Shown here: one piece after another, positions 36,947-47,544 of the stretch | Position numbering within the stretch: position 1 is the first letter of the stretch | How the letters are laid out: each line of letters opens with the position of its first letter | NCBI GenBank assembly: GCA_958295665.1 | Contig: OY282558.1 | Location: 335,145,106 to 335,209,105 of the forward strand | Length of the DNA stretch: 64,000 bases | From: Tipula vernalis | Taxonomy: Eukaryota > Arthropoda > Insecta > Diptera > Tipulidae | Reading direction: 5' to 3' | Notes under the pieces: model-generated | What the model was told of the DNA's origin: nothing | Database searches by the model: none | What the model saw: only the letters and a program-made list of their open reading frames with translations | Position numbers and translations under genes: made by a program

Positions 36947-37860
36947 TGATAGACATCATATAAGCGCACTATATTTTTTAAATATATTTCTGAAACACGA
37001 CCTTTCTAATTATTTCCAATTAACTTAAATTATGTATTCCATCTAAGATCTTTAGCTAAGGTAATAAATTAATGACAATTTGAATATTTGACTTTAATAA
37101 AATTGAAAAACCTAAAATTCAGGTATGCATCCGTATAAACGCACTCGTGATAATTAAAAAAACAGTAAGAAAAAATTTGGTTTTTGATTTATTTAATATT
37201 TTGTGTGACCTCCACCATTTTGTATTACCCCGGAAACTCGATTTGGCATTGAATGTACTAATTTTTTAAGTCTTTCCTTACCAATTTCGCCCAACAATCG
37301 TGGATGGCACTTTTCAAGTCATTAACGTTCTCAAATTGCCGACCATTTGCATACACTTTGCCAGCCAGGATATCGCAAAGAGTAGTGAAGTAATTAAAAA
37401 CTATTCCAATAGATCCGTATACGAGTACATATAAGAGTTGGGAAGCTTTGCATGGTAAGAAAAGGCTCCCCATATCGTTAAATCACCTTCTACTAATCTG
37501 TTGTCCACGTCATGCGTTTACAAGCAAATTTGAGGCGGCTCTCCTTATGCTCTTTAGTTAAACGCGGCTTACTTTTCAATTTAGTCCATTTGAAGTTTGG
37601 TGTACTGCTCAAAATTTGGGCAATGTGTCGAGTCGTCACAGGAAGGGCCAATTTCTCCTTAATCTGTTTGCAAGAGAGCCCATTTTGAGTAGCTTGATAT
37701 CGATTTTGATCTGTTTTGTTGGGGCTTTCACACCTTAATTTGGGTCGTTTTTCAGATCGTCCAATTTTTATTGCAGTTTCCCGGTTGGAATATCCCTATT
37801 GACACGATCATTTTTTTTTTAAACGATCGTTCTAAATAAATAAATATTTTTAAGGGGTCT
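36947..37860 (-). mobile_element. Internally deleted Tc1-like element
   Basis: The left side starts near TACAGTGATAGACATCATAT; a related direct segment (GCATCCGTATAAACGCACTC) lies about 180 bases inside, as in Tc1 elements whose inverted repeats carry two binding sites. A transposase remnant lies on the minus strand. The right tip was not resolved, so its limit is approximate. Confidence 0.6.
37195..37810 (-). pseudogene. Tc1-like transposase with its middle deleted
   Basis: From the right, the N-terminal part reads GYSNRETAIKIGRSEKRPKL, LSCKQIKEKLALPVTTRHIAQIL and KPRLTKEHKESRLKFACKRM. It then jumps to the C-terminal part VYGSIGIVFNYFT, NVNDLKSAIHDCWAKLVRKDLKN and VHSMPNRVSGVIQNGGGHTKY. The first and second catalytic blocks are missing or scrambled (FNDMGSLF), so there is no active site. 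Confidence 0.75.
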
Positions 37861-40082
37861 TAGAATGCCACCCGTATTGTTTAGTTTTGCTAAAGGTGCT
37901 TTGCACATGGGAAATCAAAGATAAAATAAAAATTTCTAGCAATAAGTTTTTTGTATGTGTAATGCAATTAGATCTTAAAGTATCATTTAACAGCTGCAAA
38001 AACTATAAACTATTTTACGTAACAATAATTTTTTTATATACCTAGATATTTAAATGTTAAGATTCAATATTTAAAATAGGGCTAAGAAACCCTACCATAA
38101 AACATTTTATGGTCGGTTCAATAGCAATATAAAGATGAAAAAATAAAATAATAATAATATTTTAACAATAACATAGAGAGTACCCAATGAGGACTCTTAT
38201 TTGACAATTATGCCAAAAGTCATACATTGATTGGATAAATTTTTTTTAGAAAAATAATTAAAGTTAGAGAGGGGGATTTAACCATCCCACTCGAAAAATA
38301 AATAAATTAAATGTTTTTTTTGGAAAGAGGATGAGTGATCGAATAGTCAAAGCACAAGTCACATTTCTAAATTAAAATTATTTTCAAAATATATCCTGAT
38401 AATACAAAAAAAAAAAATTATTTATTTAATTACTCCATTGTTTTTCTTTTTGTAAAGAGTGAACATAAGTGTTTACAAAACATAAATTAATTTGTTTGTG
38501 AAATCAATTTTATAAATAAAAATTAACCTTCGCATGGGCAGGGTTTACAAATGTAAAGATTTCAATTTTTCTTTTTGAATAACTACGACGTTTTTCCTTA
38601 ATCTGGTAATTCTTCCTAGTCAGTGAATATTTCTTTGTTTTGTTTTTGAAAAAAGCATTTTATATAGAAAAACAAAAAATCTTAAAAATTTTCCATACAA
38701 AACAGACACAGAAAAATTATCTTTACAGGCGTAAAAAAAAATTGCTGCCCATGTGAAGGTTAAATAAAAATAAAGAAAATAAAAACTAATAATACAAAAA
38801 AATTGAGAGTTTGAAATTTAATTTGTGATGTGAATTTTATTAATAAAAATTAAAATAAAAACAGTAAAAATAATAATAAAACAAATTAACAGTTTTTTTG
38901 TTTTTTTTGTTTTGATTGTTGTGTTCAAAAGAACTTTATAAAAACATTCAGTGGTGATGACGCATTTAGACAAGCATCAAATAAATATCAAAAACGCTGC
39001 AGTTTTTTTTTATGGTGATTTGGACCAAACAAATTTGTGAAAAAGTCTTCGTGAAAACTGGTGGAAAAACTTTGAGTGGGTGAAACTTTAAAAAAAATAA
39101 AGCAAAAGGAAAAGAGGATACGCAACACAGCGTGCAGAGAGGAAGAGGTATTATGTGCTCGATCCAGCAGTGATTTGGCGGTTCAACTAAACCATAAGTT
39201 ATTTTTTTTTTGTTTATTTTTGTTTAATAAAATCAGATTTGTGAATTTTTAGTTTTTTTCGTTTGTTTTCATTTTTTTTTTTGTATTTTATTTGGCAAAA
39301 ACAAAAACTCACGCCCGCGCTGAGTAAGAAATTAGCCAGCAAACTAAGCCAGGTTGCGTTATTCGTAACACTCTTCCTTGTATATTTTTATCGGTGTGGT
39401 ATCGGTATCACTCTTCCCTATATATTTTTATCTTCCTTATATATTTTTTTCTTTCGTGTGACAGAGAAAGAAAAAATCTTCGTCCTTGTCTTTAAATCCG
39501 AATTTTCGAATACCAAATTCAAATTTATGTGTAGGAGGCGATAAAGCAAAGTAGCCGTCGCCTAGAGACGGAAAAAATTAACGTTGCAAATTTAAAACAA
39601 ACCAGATACAATAATAGAAAAGTATGTTGATGCATTTTTTAAGTTTTCACAAAATGTGGTTAGTGTATTAAAAAATAAATTATAGTAAAAGCAAAATTTA
39701 GATTTCTGTAATTTTTATTAGCTCGTTTATAGAAGTGAAATGTTCTTAAAATCGTATTAACCTAATAGTTAAATCGATACATAAATTTAAATTTTTTAAA
39801 TATACATTATGTGAATATATTTTTTACCATCATTTTTTAAAATAAGTCCTATATTTCTTTGGCTGGACGCTGTTGTAAATTTACTAGGTCATAAATTGTT
39901 ATTGTTGGTTCAAGAGCCATGGAAATCACCGAAGTGAAATTCTTCCCAAATAACAAAAAATATGTATGTATGTGTTTATACAAATTGCATTCATTCAGGC
40001 GATATTTTGTGCAACAAAAGTTGCATACAAATCCCAAAAAAGTTGCTTATAAAATAAGAATCAGAAAAGATTAATATTAGGG
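37861..40082. other. Gene-free region with short local repeats
   Basis: A direct repeat built on CACTCTTCC(T/C)(T/A)ATATATTTTTATC occurs two to three times at about 39370-39460. The rest is AT-rich without recognised coding. The 38.9-39.2 kb stretch is less repetitive and could hold an untranslated exon, but nothing proves it. Confidence 0.35.
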
Positions 40083-40139
40083 TAGGTTAAATGAATGCCA
40101 AGAAGCCTATAGGCTTTGAAATAAAAATGCCAAATGGTC

Positions 40140-40690
40140 GATAACAGGCAACATTTGTATGTATGATGCACCAAGTTTCAACGAAAAATTTGTTAAACAA
40201 AAGTCTAAAGATTCATATACGATTAGCGCTTCTGAAATACCTACTGTTGTATTAGTTTTGTAAAAAAAATTTCCAATGGTCGATCCCTGGGGTCGGCGAT
40301 ATGAATAACAGGCAATATGTATACGGAATGTTGCAGCACGTTTCAATGAAGAAATCGCTTCAACAAAAATCAAAAAACCGACATGCGAATATGGTTTGTA
40401 GGATAACTGGTATATTGACTTTGTACTGGAAATTACAAAAAGTCGATCCCTGGGGTCGGCGATATGAATAACAGGCAATATGTATACGGAATGTTGCAGC
40501 ACGTTTCAATGAAGAAATCTCTTTAACAAAAATCAAAAAACCGACATGCGAATATGGTTTCTAGGATAACTGTTATATTGACTTTGTACTGGAAATTACA
40601 AAAGGTCGATCCCTGGGGTCGGCGATATGAATAACAGACAATATGTATACGGAATGTTGCAGCACATTTCAATGAAGAAATCTCTTGGTT
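40140..40690 (-). repeat. 163-bp satellite, about 3.5 units, minus orientation
   Basis: GTTGCAGC recurs at 40330, 40493 and 40656, a period of exactly 163. The unit is the reverse complement of the array at 47.5-50.7 kb, with GGTCGATCCCTGGGGTCGGC as a marker. A fourth unit at the low-coordinate end is strongly diverged. Confidence 0.95.
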
Positions 40691-40734
40691 GCTAGGATAT
40701 CTGTTGTATGTATGGACTTTGTATTGGAAATAAC

Positions 40735-41010
40735 AAAATTGTTGCTTGTTTGACGCTGATCTGCCATTTCTTGTTGACGTATTTTAGCCATCCTCAGCCT
40801 GTCGCTTTCATTCTGTTTAGAACGAAGCAGATCTGAAGTTGCAGAATGTAATCGCAGTGCCCGCAACCGTGCATCCTCATGTCTGGCTGTACGTCACGCT
40901 GCTGGTTCCTCTGCACGTATTTGAGCCATTCTTTATCTGTTCTGCAATCTGCAATTTCTCCTCGCAGTGCTTCCTCTCCGCGAGTACGACGACTTATGCT
41001 TGAGGCATTA
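40735..41010 (-). pseudogene. Helitron Rep/helicase protein, N-terminal scrap
   Basis: Across broken frames the peptide shows the repeated Arg/Glu-rich pattern of Helitron protein N-termini: ISRRTRGEEALRGEI, RMAQIRAEEPAA, HEDARLRALRLHSATSDL, then RMAKIRQQEMADQRQTS. A stop interrupts it after EEPAA. It fuses abruptly to satellite at about 40735. The Rep catalytic domain is absent. Confidence 0.6.
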
Positions 41011-41109
41011 TTTTGATAAACTGATCAATGCAATCGGAAATATTGAAAATTCTACGTGGCAGCAGCTGTCACTGCATGCTGTATGGCAAGAGCAATGTTT
41101 AGTATTGCG

Positions 41110-41400
41110 TGTGTTGCTGTTACGTTCAACAGATGGTGTTGTTTAAAAAAAACATGTTTTACCTGTCACAGGCGTGTTAGCGCGTATTCGAATATAACGT
41201 TTTGTCAAAACTTCAAAGCAATCGGTGAAGAACTTTCGGAGATTTAAGAGTTTGAATTTTAAGATATATAGTTTCAAAAAAAGCAAGTTTTACCTGTCAC
41301 AGGTATGATATTTATATAAAAACACGCGCGTATTGAAATGACACGTTGTTTCAAAATAATCGGTGGAGAACTTTCGGAGATTTAAGAGTTTGAACAAACG
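41110..41400 (-). repeat. Two tandem copies of a Helitron 5'-type segment
   Basis: TTTTACCTGTCACAGG...CGGAGATTTAAGAGTTTGAA occurs twice (about 41155-41255 and 41290-41395). The inner parts share CGCGTATT, AATCGGTG and AGAACTTTCGGAGATTTAAG. On the minus strand it lies upstream of the Rep scrap, as expected for a 5' leader. Confidence 0.7.
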
Positions 41401-41566
41401 AACATTTACTTTTTAATTTATTTGAAGTTAATATCCGAAAATATATATTACACGAACTAAATAATTAATTCAAGTTAGAGTGGAGTAGAAAAAGAAAATT
41501 ATTAACGAATATTTACATTTTTATTTATATAGAAGATGATAATTGTAAGATATAAAGGTAACATTT

Positions 41567-44500
41567 TTATATTTTTTCGTAAAATAGTAGCGATGGATTT
41601 ACTATTGCGGTCTCTGCGGTCTTTGTAATCCTTTTATGTAAATCGTCATGTACCTCCCAATATCCGTTTGGTCGAAGTATGTAGCTTCTATAATGTTTTA
41701 CTGTTAAATCGTAATCTATTATACCTTTTATTTTATACTCCTGCTCAGCCAAAATTAACTTGTTTTGGATTTGTTTTAACTGGACCTCGTATTTTAAAGT
41801 AATATCTAGGGGCTGCACATCAACCACCACATTTCCAAATTTGGAATCAAGTATTTTCTTGCATTTTTTTGTACCACAAGTAGGGCACGTAATGTTTGGG
41901 ATGTAAATCTTATTATTAAAATTTTCCAAATGAATTTCACCGAAATGATGAAGGTCCAACGGTAGATAGTATAAATCTTTTATATTAGCTGCATTACACG
42001 AAAATTTGACAATTACAGATTTTGGTAATAAGAATTCAACTAATTGTCCAACATTAGTGGAAACATCAAGATCTATATCACATGCATCGTCAATATTAAT
42101 TTTGAAATATTTTAATAAAATACTTGTGCGTGTTTTATATAAATCTGCAGTTAAACCAACGTCAATATATTTGACAATACATTGCAAAAATTCATTTTCA
42201 GGAAATGAATTGAGTCCATTATAGGTTCGAACTGAGTCCAATCCCATTACGTAAAAAATTTGTGCTACCGAGTCGAATGCACATGCAAAATATATGGATT
42301 TTTTGGTGTTATTATCATCGTTTTTATAAGTGTATCTATTTTGTAATAAACTCAACTGCTTTTTTGAAATTTCTGCCAAAGAACGCTTCTCCTCCGGTTT
42401 AGCTGATTTATTTGATTTGCCAAACATTGTATGCATTTGTTTATACCTTGCCACAACCTTTTCGCCCATATGTTTCGGAGCTCTTCTTCTATTTGTTTTT
42501 TTTCTCCAACCTTCCTCGTTGGCTATGTCGTCCGGATCTGATTCATTTGACTCACTTGTACACACTTTTCTCTTCCTTTTTCCCAATATTTTATGGAATT
42601 TTATTCGTTTTTGGATTTGTGCAGTTTTTTGTTCTAGGATACTGACAAACCGACCAACTTTTAAATTTTTTTTGTCTATATACTGGTGCTTCACAAGGTT
42701 GAACCAATTTTCAGCCACTGCATTCGATATTCGTCAGTGCTGCATTGTATCAGGCATATCAAAGTTAACCCATAATGGTATGTAAGAAAAATATTTCTTA
42801 ATAAAAAAGACTACTAAATCATTGTTAAAATTAACATTCGGTTTACCAGTTTTATTTTGTTTTTTTATTGATTGGGTGATTGTATTATACTGTCCTAAAT
42901 ATCTTTTATAAAATGGGCTATTAGTATAATCGCATTTTATTGTATGTTGCTCGTCATCGTCACTGAAACTATCAGGTGCTTCTTCTTGCGAATTAGTATT
43001 ACCACTGTGGCTGTATAATTCATTTATTAGATTTTGGAAATTCTTGAAACTTTTTTCTACATTTTCGTCCATAAATTCGGAGCAAAATATATAAATAAAT
43101 GATTCAAAAAGCATGTCAACTTCAGCTATACCTTTACAATTGACAACAGCTGCAAATATATCTAATATCAGATATTTTTGTTCTTTACTTGCAGTTGGCA
43201 TCTTCTTTTTGATTTGAACACACACAATTTTTACAAAATGCGAACAACAAATTGAAATAAAATATTTGTTCGGTTTGGATTCTTTTTTTTTTACCAAAAT
43301 GCCATAAATGTACTCGATATACTCGTGGACAGACATTCCATTAAAAACGTTTAGCACTGAGCTAATAAGCGCCCAGGACCAGTCAACCACAAAATGCTTA
43401 GGCAGTTTTGAATTCGGGATCACGGCAAGTTCCTTTTTGAAGCACAGTAGAAACATTGAGATGGCTACGACGTCATGTTGTGATGAAATCATTTCTGCAA
43501 TTGGAATTACAATATTGCTTATTTTAATTACGCAAGCGTAATACAATAAGCGCGAGTAATTATGATAATGTCAGGTGAGCTTCCTAACTACGCTCCCTGT
43601 AGCATCGAAGTGTATGGTACTGATCCTGTGGCTTAATAGAAAAGCTATCTGAGATTTCCTTATCATATAAACTTGAAATAAGTCTGATACCATATATATG
43701 TACGGATCATCATGAGATTGTTGTAATTTTTTATAATTTAGATCGACGACATCGCAGTCAACTACACAATCATAGTATTTTAACTTTTCCGATCGAATGC
43801 GCCTTAGTACATCGGTGCTCGTCAAATTTTGGGTATTACCTTTTCTGGCTAACTCGAGGTCGGTTACGTTTATAATTTCCAATTGGAGATTATGAGCCGT
43901 TTTATGTAACAAAGTTTCTTTCAAATTCTCTCTTTGGGAGCCTCTAATTTCCCTAAAAACTGGTTTCTCGCTATCGTGAAACTCCAGATCGTTTCCTTGC
44001 ACCATAACCGTCATTTCTCGTTTTTCGTTAAATATGAATTTGTATTTTAGCTGATGTGCTTCGTATTTGCAAACAGCATATGCAATAAAACCGCATCTGA
44101 ATTTTCCCTTAGGATGAATGGTTCTGAAAGATAGAACACATGGATTTTTCAATGCTGTCATTTCGGTTTGAATAAAATTTCGCAAATTTTCGGTAGTTAA
44201 ACTATCGGTAGTTTCAATTTTAGCGAGAATAACATATTTTGTTACCCATTGTGGTTCTGATTGAACTTCTTTATGTTCAAAATAAAGACTTACAGGTTGA
44301 ACCTTAGATTCCATCGCATCATTAATTTCCAATACTCCCATTAAATTGGAATCATTTGGCACGTATGAATTAAAATTATCGTTGTAACAATGGCCCATAT
44401 TAGAAATGGTACTTATATTAGCCGAGTTGTTTTCTGAACCATCATATTTAGAATCAGTCATTACTGTTAAGTTAGTTGTTTCCATTACTTTATTCTGTCC

Positions 44501-44695
44501 GTAAATTTTGAGTTTTAGCTGATATAAAGCCATTCTATTCACACTGTTGTTCTTAATTTTCATAAAAAGGCATAGATTCTCCATTAAATCAGAATCACGC
44601 TTAGTAATATTAGCAATTTTTAAATTTAATGAACTTAATGCTTGTAATAAAGCATTTTCGTCCCGCAAGCTCCAATTTCTTCTTTTATTGGGCAT
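41567..44695 (-). pseudogene. Large DDE-transposase-like protein with a Cys-peptidase-like C-terminal region
   Basis: Starting at ATG 44695 (MPNKRRNWSLRDENALL), one frame covers 1,042 codons to 41567 with only two stops, TGA at 43571-43573 and TGA at 42734-42736. The N-terminus (1-60) is basic and Trp-containing, perhaps DNA-binding. A candidate active site is D364 (IHFDATGSVV), D438 (FVVDWSWALISSV) and E662 (SNAVAENWFNLVKH), with CCSHFVK between. A nuclear-signal-like basic block (LGKRKRKVC) follows. From about 800 there is FACAFDSVAQIF, resembling a Cys-peptidase start, and later CPTCGTKKC, a possible zinc site. Fusions of this type occur in insect and cnidarian transposons, but I cannot assign a superfamily. 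No inverted tips were found. It lies between opposed Helitron pieces. Either decayed recently or read through. Confidence 0.6.
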
Positions 44696-45733
44696 TATCA
44701 CAAAAACTATTGCACCGTCTTTTAAGTACGTGATTACAAAAATTAGTTTTAACCTTAAGCTATCAAAATAGTCAAAAAATAATATTTCACTACAACACAC
44801 TTAGTTTTTGATAAAAATCCTACACTTAATTTGGCACTACACACACACAAAATTAAATTTCAGAATAAATGCATTTATTTGTAACAAAAAGTAATTATTA
44901 ATTACAACCAGTCAGTCACTAAATTACATATGCGAGTTCAACGAATTAAAAACTTACTTTATTGGGAAATAAACGCTAGCCAATTGTTTTTATACTCAGA
45001 AACTACTCAGATACTGGGATTCCCCTTTTATTTATCTTCTTAATTACTATAATACAACACCAGCGTGAAGCAATAAAATAGGACAGCAAGCTCTAAAAAT
45101 GTGTACTGTTTTTTCTCTTTCGCAATTTTTTTTTTCTTTTTATCATGACCTGCTATATATGTATGTATGTAAAAAACACGTTTTATAGCTGATTTACATT
45201 CAACGACATTCGACGTCCGCAAAAAAGTTGAAACACAACATAGGAAAAACTACAAAGACAAAAAGAGAAAAAATAATCATCTGCTTAAAAAAGTCAATTG
45301 AAACCCGAGAAACAAACCCAAAAATCGTTATCTGCTTTTTTTTGCAGATGCCATAGTAATTTTTGGTTGTTTTCGTAAAAAAAATTCAAATTTATCGACA
45401 CATCGATATTTTTAATTTTACATTTTTATTTTTATTTTTTTTTTTTAGTAAAATTATTCTCAAACTGATTGTGGATTATATTAATGCATGTTTTAATTTT
45501 TATATTATTTGCACAAAACTTTATGTATTAACCAAAAGTAGAAAGAAAACAAACGATCAGTGGTCAAAAATAAAAATAAAATAATTTTTGTTGTTGTATC
45601 ACAATAAGCCCAAATCAACATCGAAACGCAGGGCGAAAACAATACTGTGAATGCAGACTTAATTTAATTTTCGCGCTTATTTTCCAAAATATTTCCCGAA
45701 TTTCTACCGTAATTTACCGAAATATTTCCCGCA
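44696..45733. other. Unassigned; probable 5' region of the transposase gene and Helitron flank
   Basis: No convincing gene. A (CA)-rich run lies at about 44839-44850 and several T-runs at 45120-45140 and 45430-45450. If the large transposase is an element, its right tip should be here, but no inverted partner was seen at 41.4-41.6 kb. Confidence 0.35.
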
Positions 45734-47160
45734 ATGCACGATGCATTTAACCACGAATTACAAAGAGAACAACAATACGACACCGAAGCATTAGACGAAT
45801 CAGTTCGTACAAATGTTCTGCAATTGAATCAACAACAAAAGACTAAGTAAGACTCTTTTATGGAAGCTGTGAATAATGGAACTGATGGCATTTACCTCCT
45901 GGATGCTCCCGGGGGCACTGGAAAAACGTTCAATTTCATTGCTTTTGGCATCGATTCGATCGCAGCATGAAGTTGCCCTAGTATTGGCTTTTTCTGGAAT
46001 AGCAGCGACTTTGTTAGAAGGTGGACGAACTGCATATTCTGCACTGAAATTTCCACTTCAATTGCAAATCAACGAGACACCAACTTGCGCAACATAGGCA
46101 AAAATAGCGCAATGGCGAAGATTCTAAAGAGATGCTAATTGATCGTTTGGGACGAATGTACGATGGTCCACAGAACGTCACTGGAGGCGCTGGACAGAAC
46201 GTTGAAAGATCTTCGTGACAATCAAAACATTTTTGGTGGATCCATGCTTCTATTGTCCAGTGATTTTCGTCAGACTCTTCGTGTTATTCCACGTTCAACT
46301 GCAGCTGACGAACTAAACGCTTGCTCGAAATCATCAAATTTATGGCGACATGTGAAGACAATCCGATTGACGACGACGACTAACATTCGAGTGTTTTTGC
46401 AACAAGATCGAACTGTAGATGTGTTTTCAAAGCAGTTGTTGGACATTGGTAATGGGAAAATCGCAGTTGACATCTCGACCGGATTCATCACATTGCCCAC
46501 TGATTTCTGCCAGCTGACCCAATCGAAGGCAGAGCTTATTCGACGTTTTTTTCCGAACATACTGCAAAACTTCAAACACTATAATTGGCTGAGCGAACGA
46601 GTTATATTGGCGGCGCATGATCTCAATACGACCATTCAAAATTTCATTCCGAACCAGTTGTTTTTCTTCAAATCTGTTGACACAGTTATAAACTAGAATG
46701 AAGTAGTCAACTATCCCACAGAATTCTTGAATTCGTTGGAATTGCCCGGATCACAATTTGCAATTGAAAGTAGGCTGAGTCATCATCATGTTGCGTAACA
46801 TCAATCAATCTCGACTATGCAATGGAACGAGATTAGCTGTGAAAAAGCTTTTGAACAACATCATCGAGGCGACGATTATCAAGGGATAGTACAAAGGAGA
46901 GGACGTTTTGATTCCACGTATCCCGATGATTCCAACGGACTTGCCATTCGAGTTCAAACGGCCGCTATTCCCCGTGCGTCCCCATCGCCTTCGCCATCAA
47001 CAAATCGCAGGGCCAGTCATTGGAAGTTTGCGGGATTAACTTGGAGTTTCCGTGTTTTGCGCATGGACGACTGTATATCGCGTCTTCACGTGTCGGCAAG
47101 CCATCATCTTTGTTTGTTTATGCGCCGGAAAATAAAACGAAAAATGTAGTTTAACACAAA
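45734..47160 (+). pseudogene. Helitron helicase (PIF1-like), C-terminal domain
   Basis: MHDAFNHELQREQQYDTE opens the preserved part. The helicase motifs follow: LLDAPGGTGKT (Walker A), SGIAATLLEGGRTAYSALKFPL, LIVWDECTMVHRTSLEALDRTL (Walker B), GGSMLLLSSDFRQTLRVIPRS, then LTQSKAELIRRFFPNI, YPTEFLNSLELPG, IMLRNINQSRLCNGTRLAVKKLL, VLIPRIPMIPTDLPFEFKRPLFPVR and a scrambled end with degraded INKSQGQSLEVCGINLEFPCF-like text. This is the standard order of Helitron helicases, which unwind DNA during rolling-circle transposition. At least five frameshifts or stops disable it. The Rep domain expected upstream is missing. Confidence 0.9.
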
Positions 47161-47544
47161 GCTGAATATTAACCTCATTTCTTTTCCATATAAATAAAAG
47201 ATATTAAATTCATTTTAATTACGAACGAATTTCATTTAATCATCAAACGCAACTTAAACCGTGTAACGGTTGGCTTGTGTTCTTCCGACGTCACATGGCA
47301 TACTGCGTATCCAGGACATCAATCAGTGGCTAGGGGGGACCCTTTCCACAAAACAGGACGTCGGGTGCCATTTATTACAACAACAAAAAAATACTAACTA
47401 GTGTGCCACTCGGCCGATTTAATTTTGGTTCGTCATAACACGCAAGATATGCCAAGGTCATCCCATCTCTAACTTAACTCATTAGCACATGTTATTTAAC
47501 AAAAGCTGCAAATGAAGAGCAAATTGTAAACCGTGCATGTACAA
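47161..47544 (+). other. Helitron 3' flank
   Basis: Non-coding sequence between helicase and satellite. CTAACTAGT at about 47396-47404 could be a CTAG terminus, but no GC hairpin precedes it, so the element may instead run on through the satellite. The strand preference and order (helicase, then satellite) mirror the fragment at 40-41 kb. Confidence 0.4.

Larger units (their letters stand above)
40083..41400 (-). mobile_element. Helitron-derived fragment carrying satellite units
   Basis: Read on the minus strand, the order is a duplicated 5'-type segment (41400-41110), a piece of the Rep-protein N-terminus (about 41010-40735), then 163-bp satellite units (40690-40140) and a diverged tail. 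The coding piece passes directly into satellite, which looks like an internal deletion. The 5' TC and 3' CTRR tips are not resolved. Confidence 0.6.

Noticed and set aside
40107..40502. 131-codon minus-strand frame over the satellite
   Set aside because: The 163-bp period is not a multiple of three and the repeated peptide is just satellite translation.
42330..42785. Plus-strand frames at 42.0-42.8 and 44.5 kb
   Set aside because: Antisense to the large transposase-like gene, without motifs of their own.
47390..47405. CTAACTAGT as the definite 3' end of the Helitron
   Set aside because: No GC-rich hairpin precedes it within the usual 10-12 bases, so the boundary is unproven.
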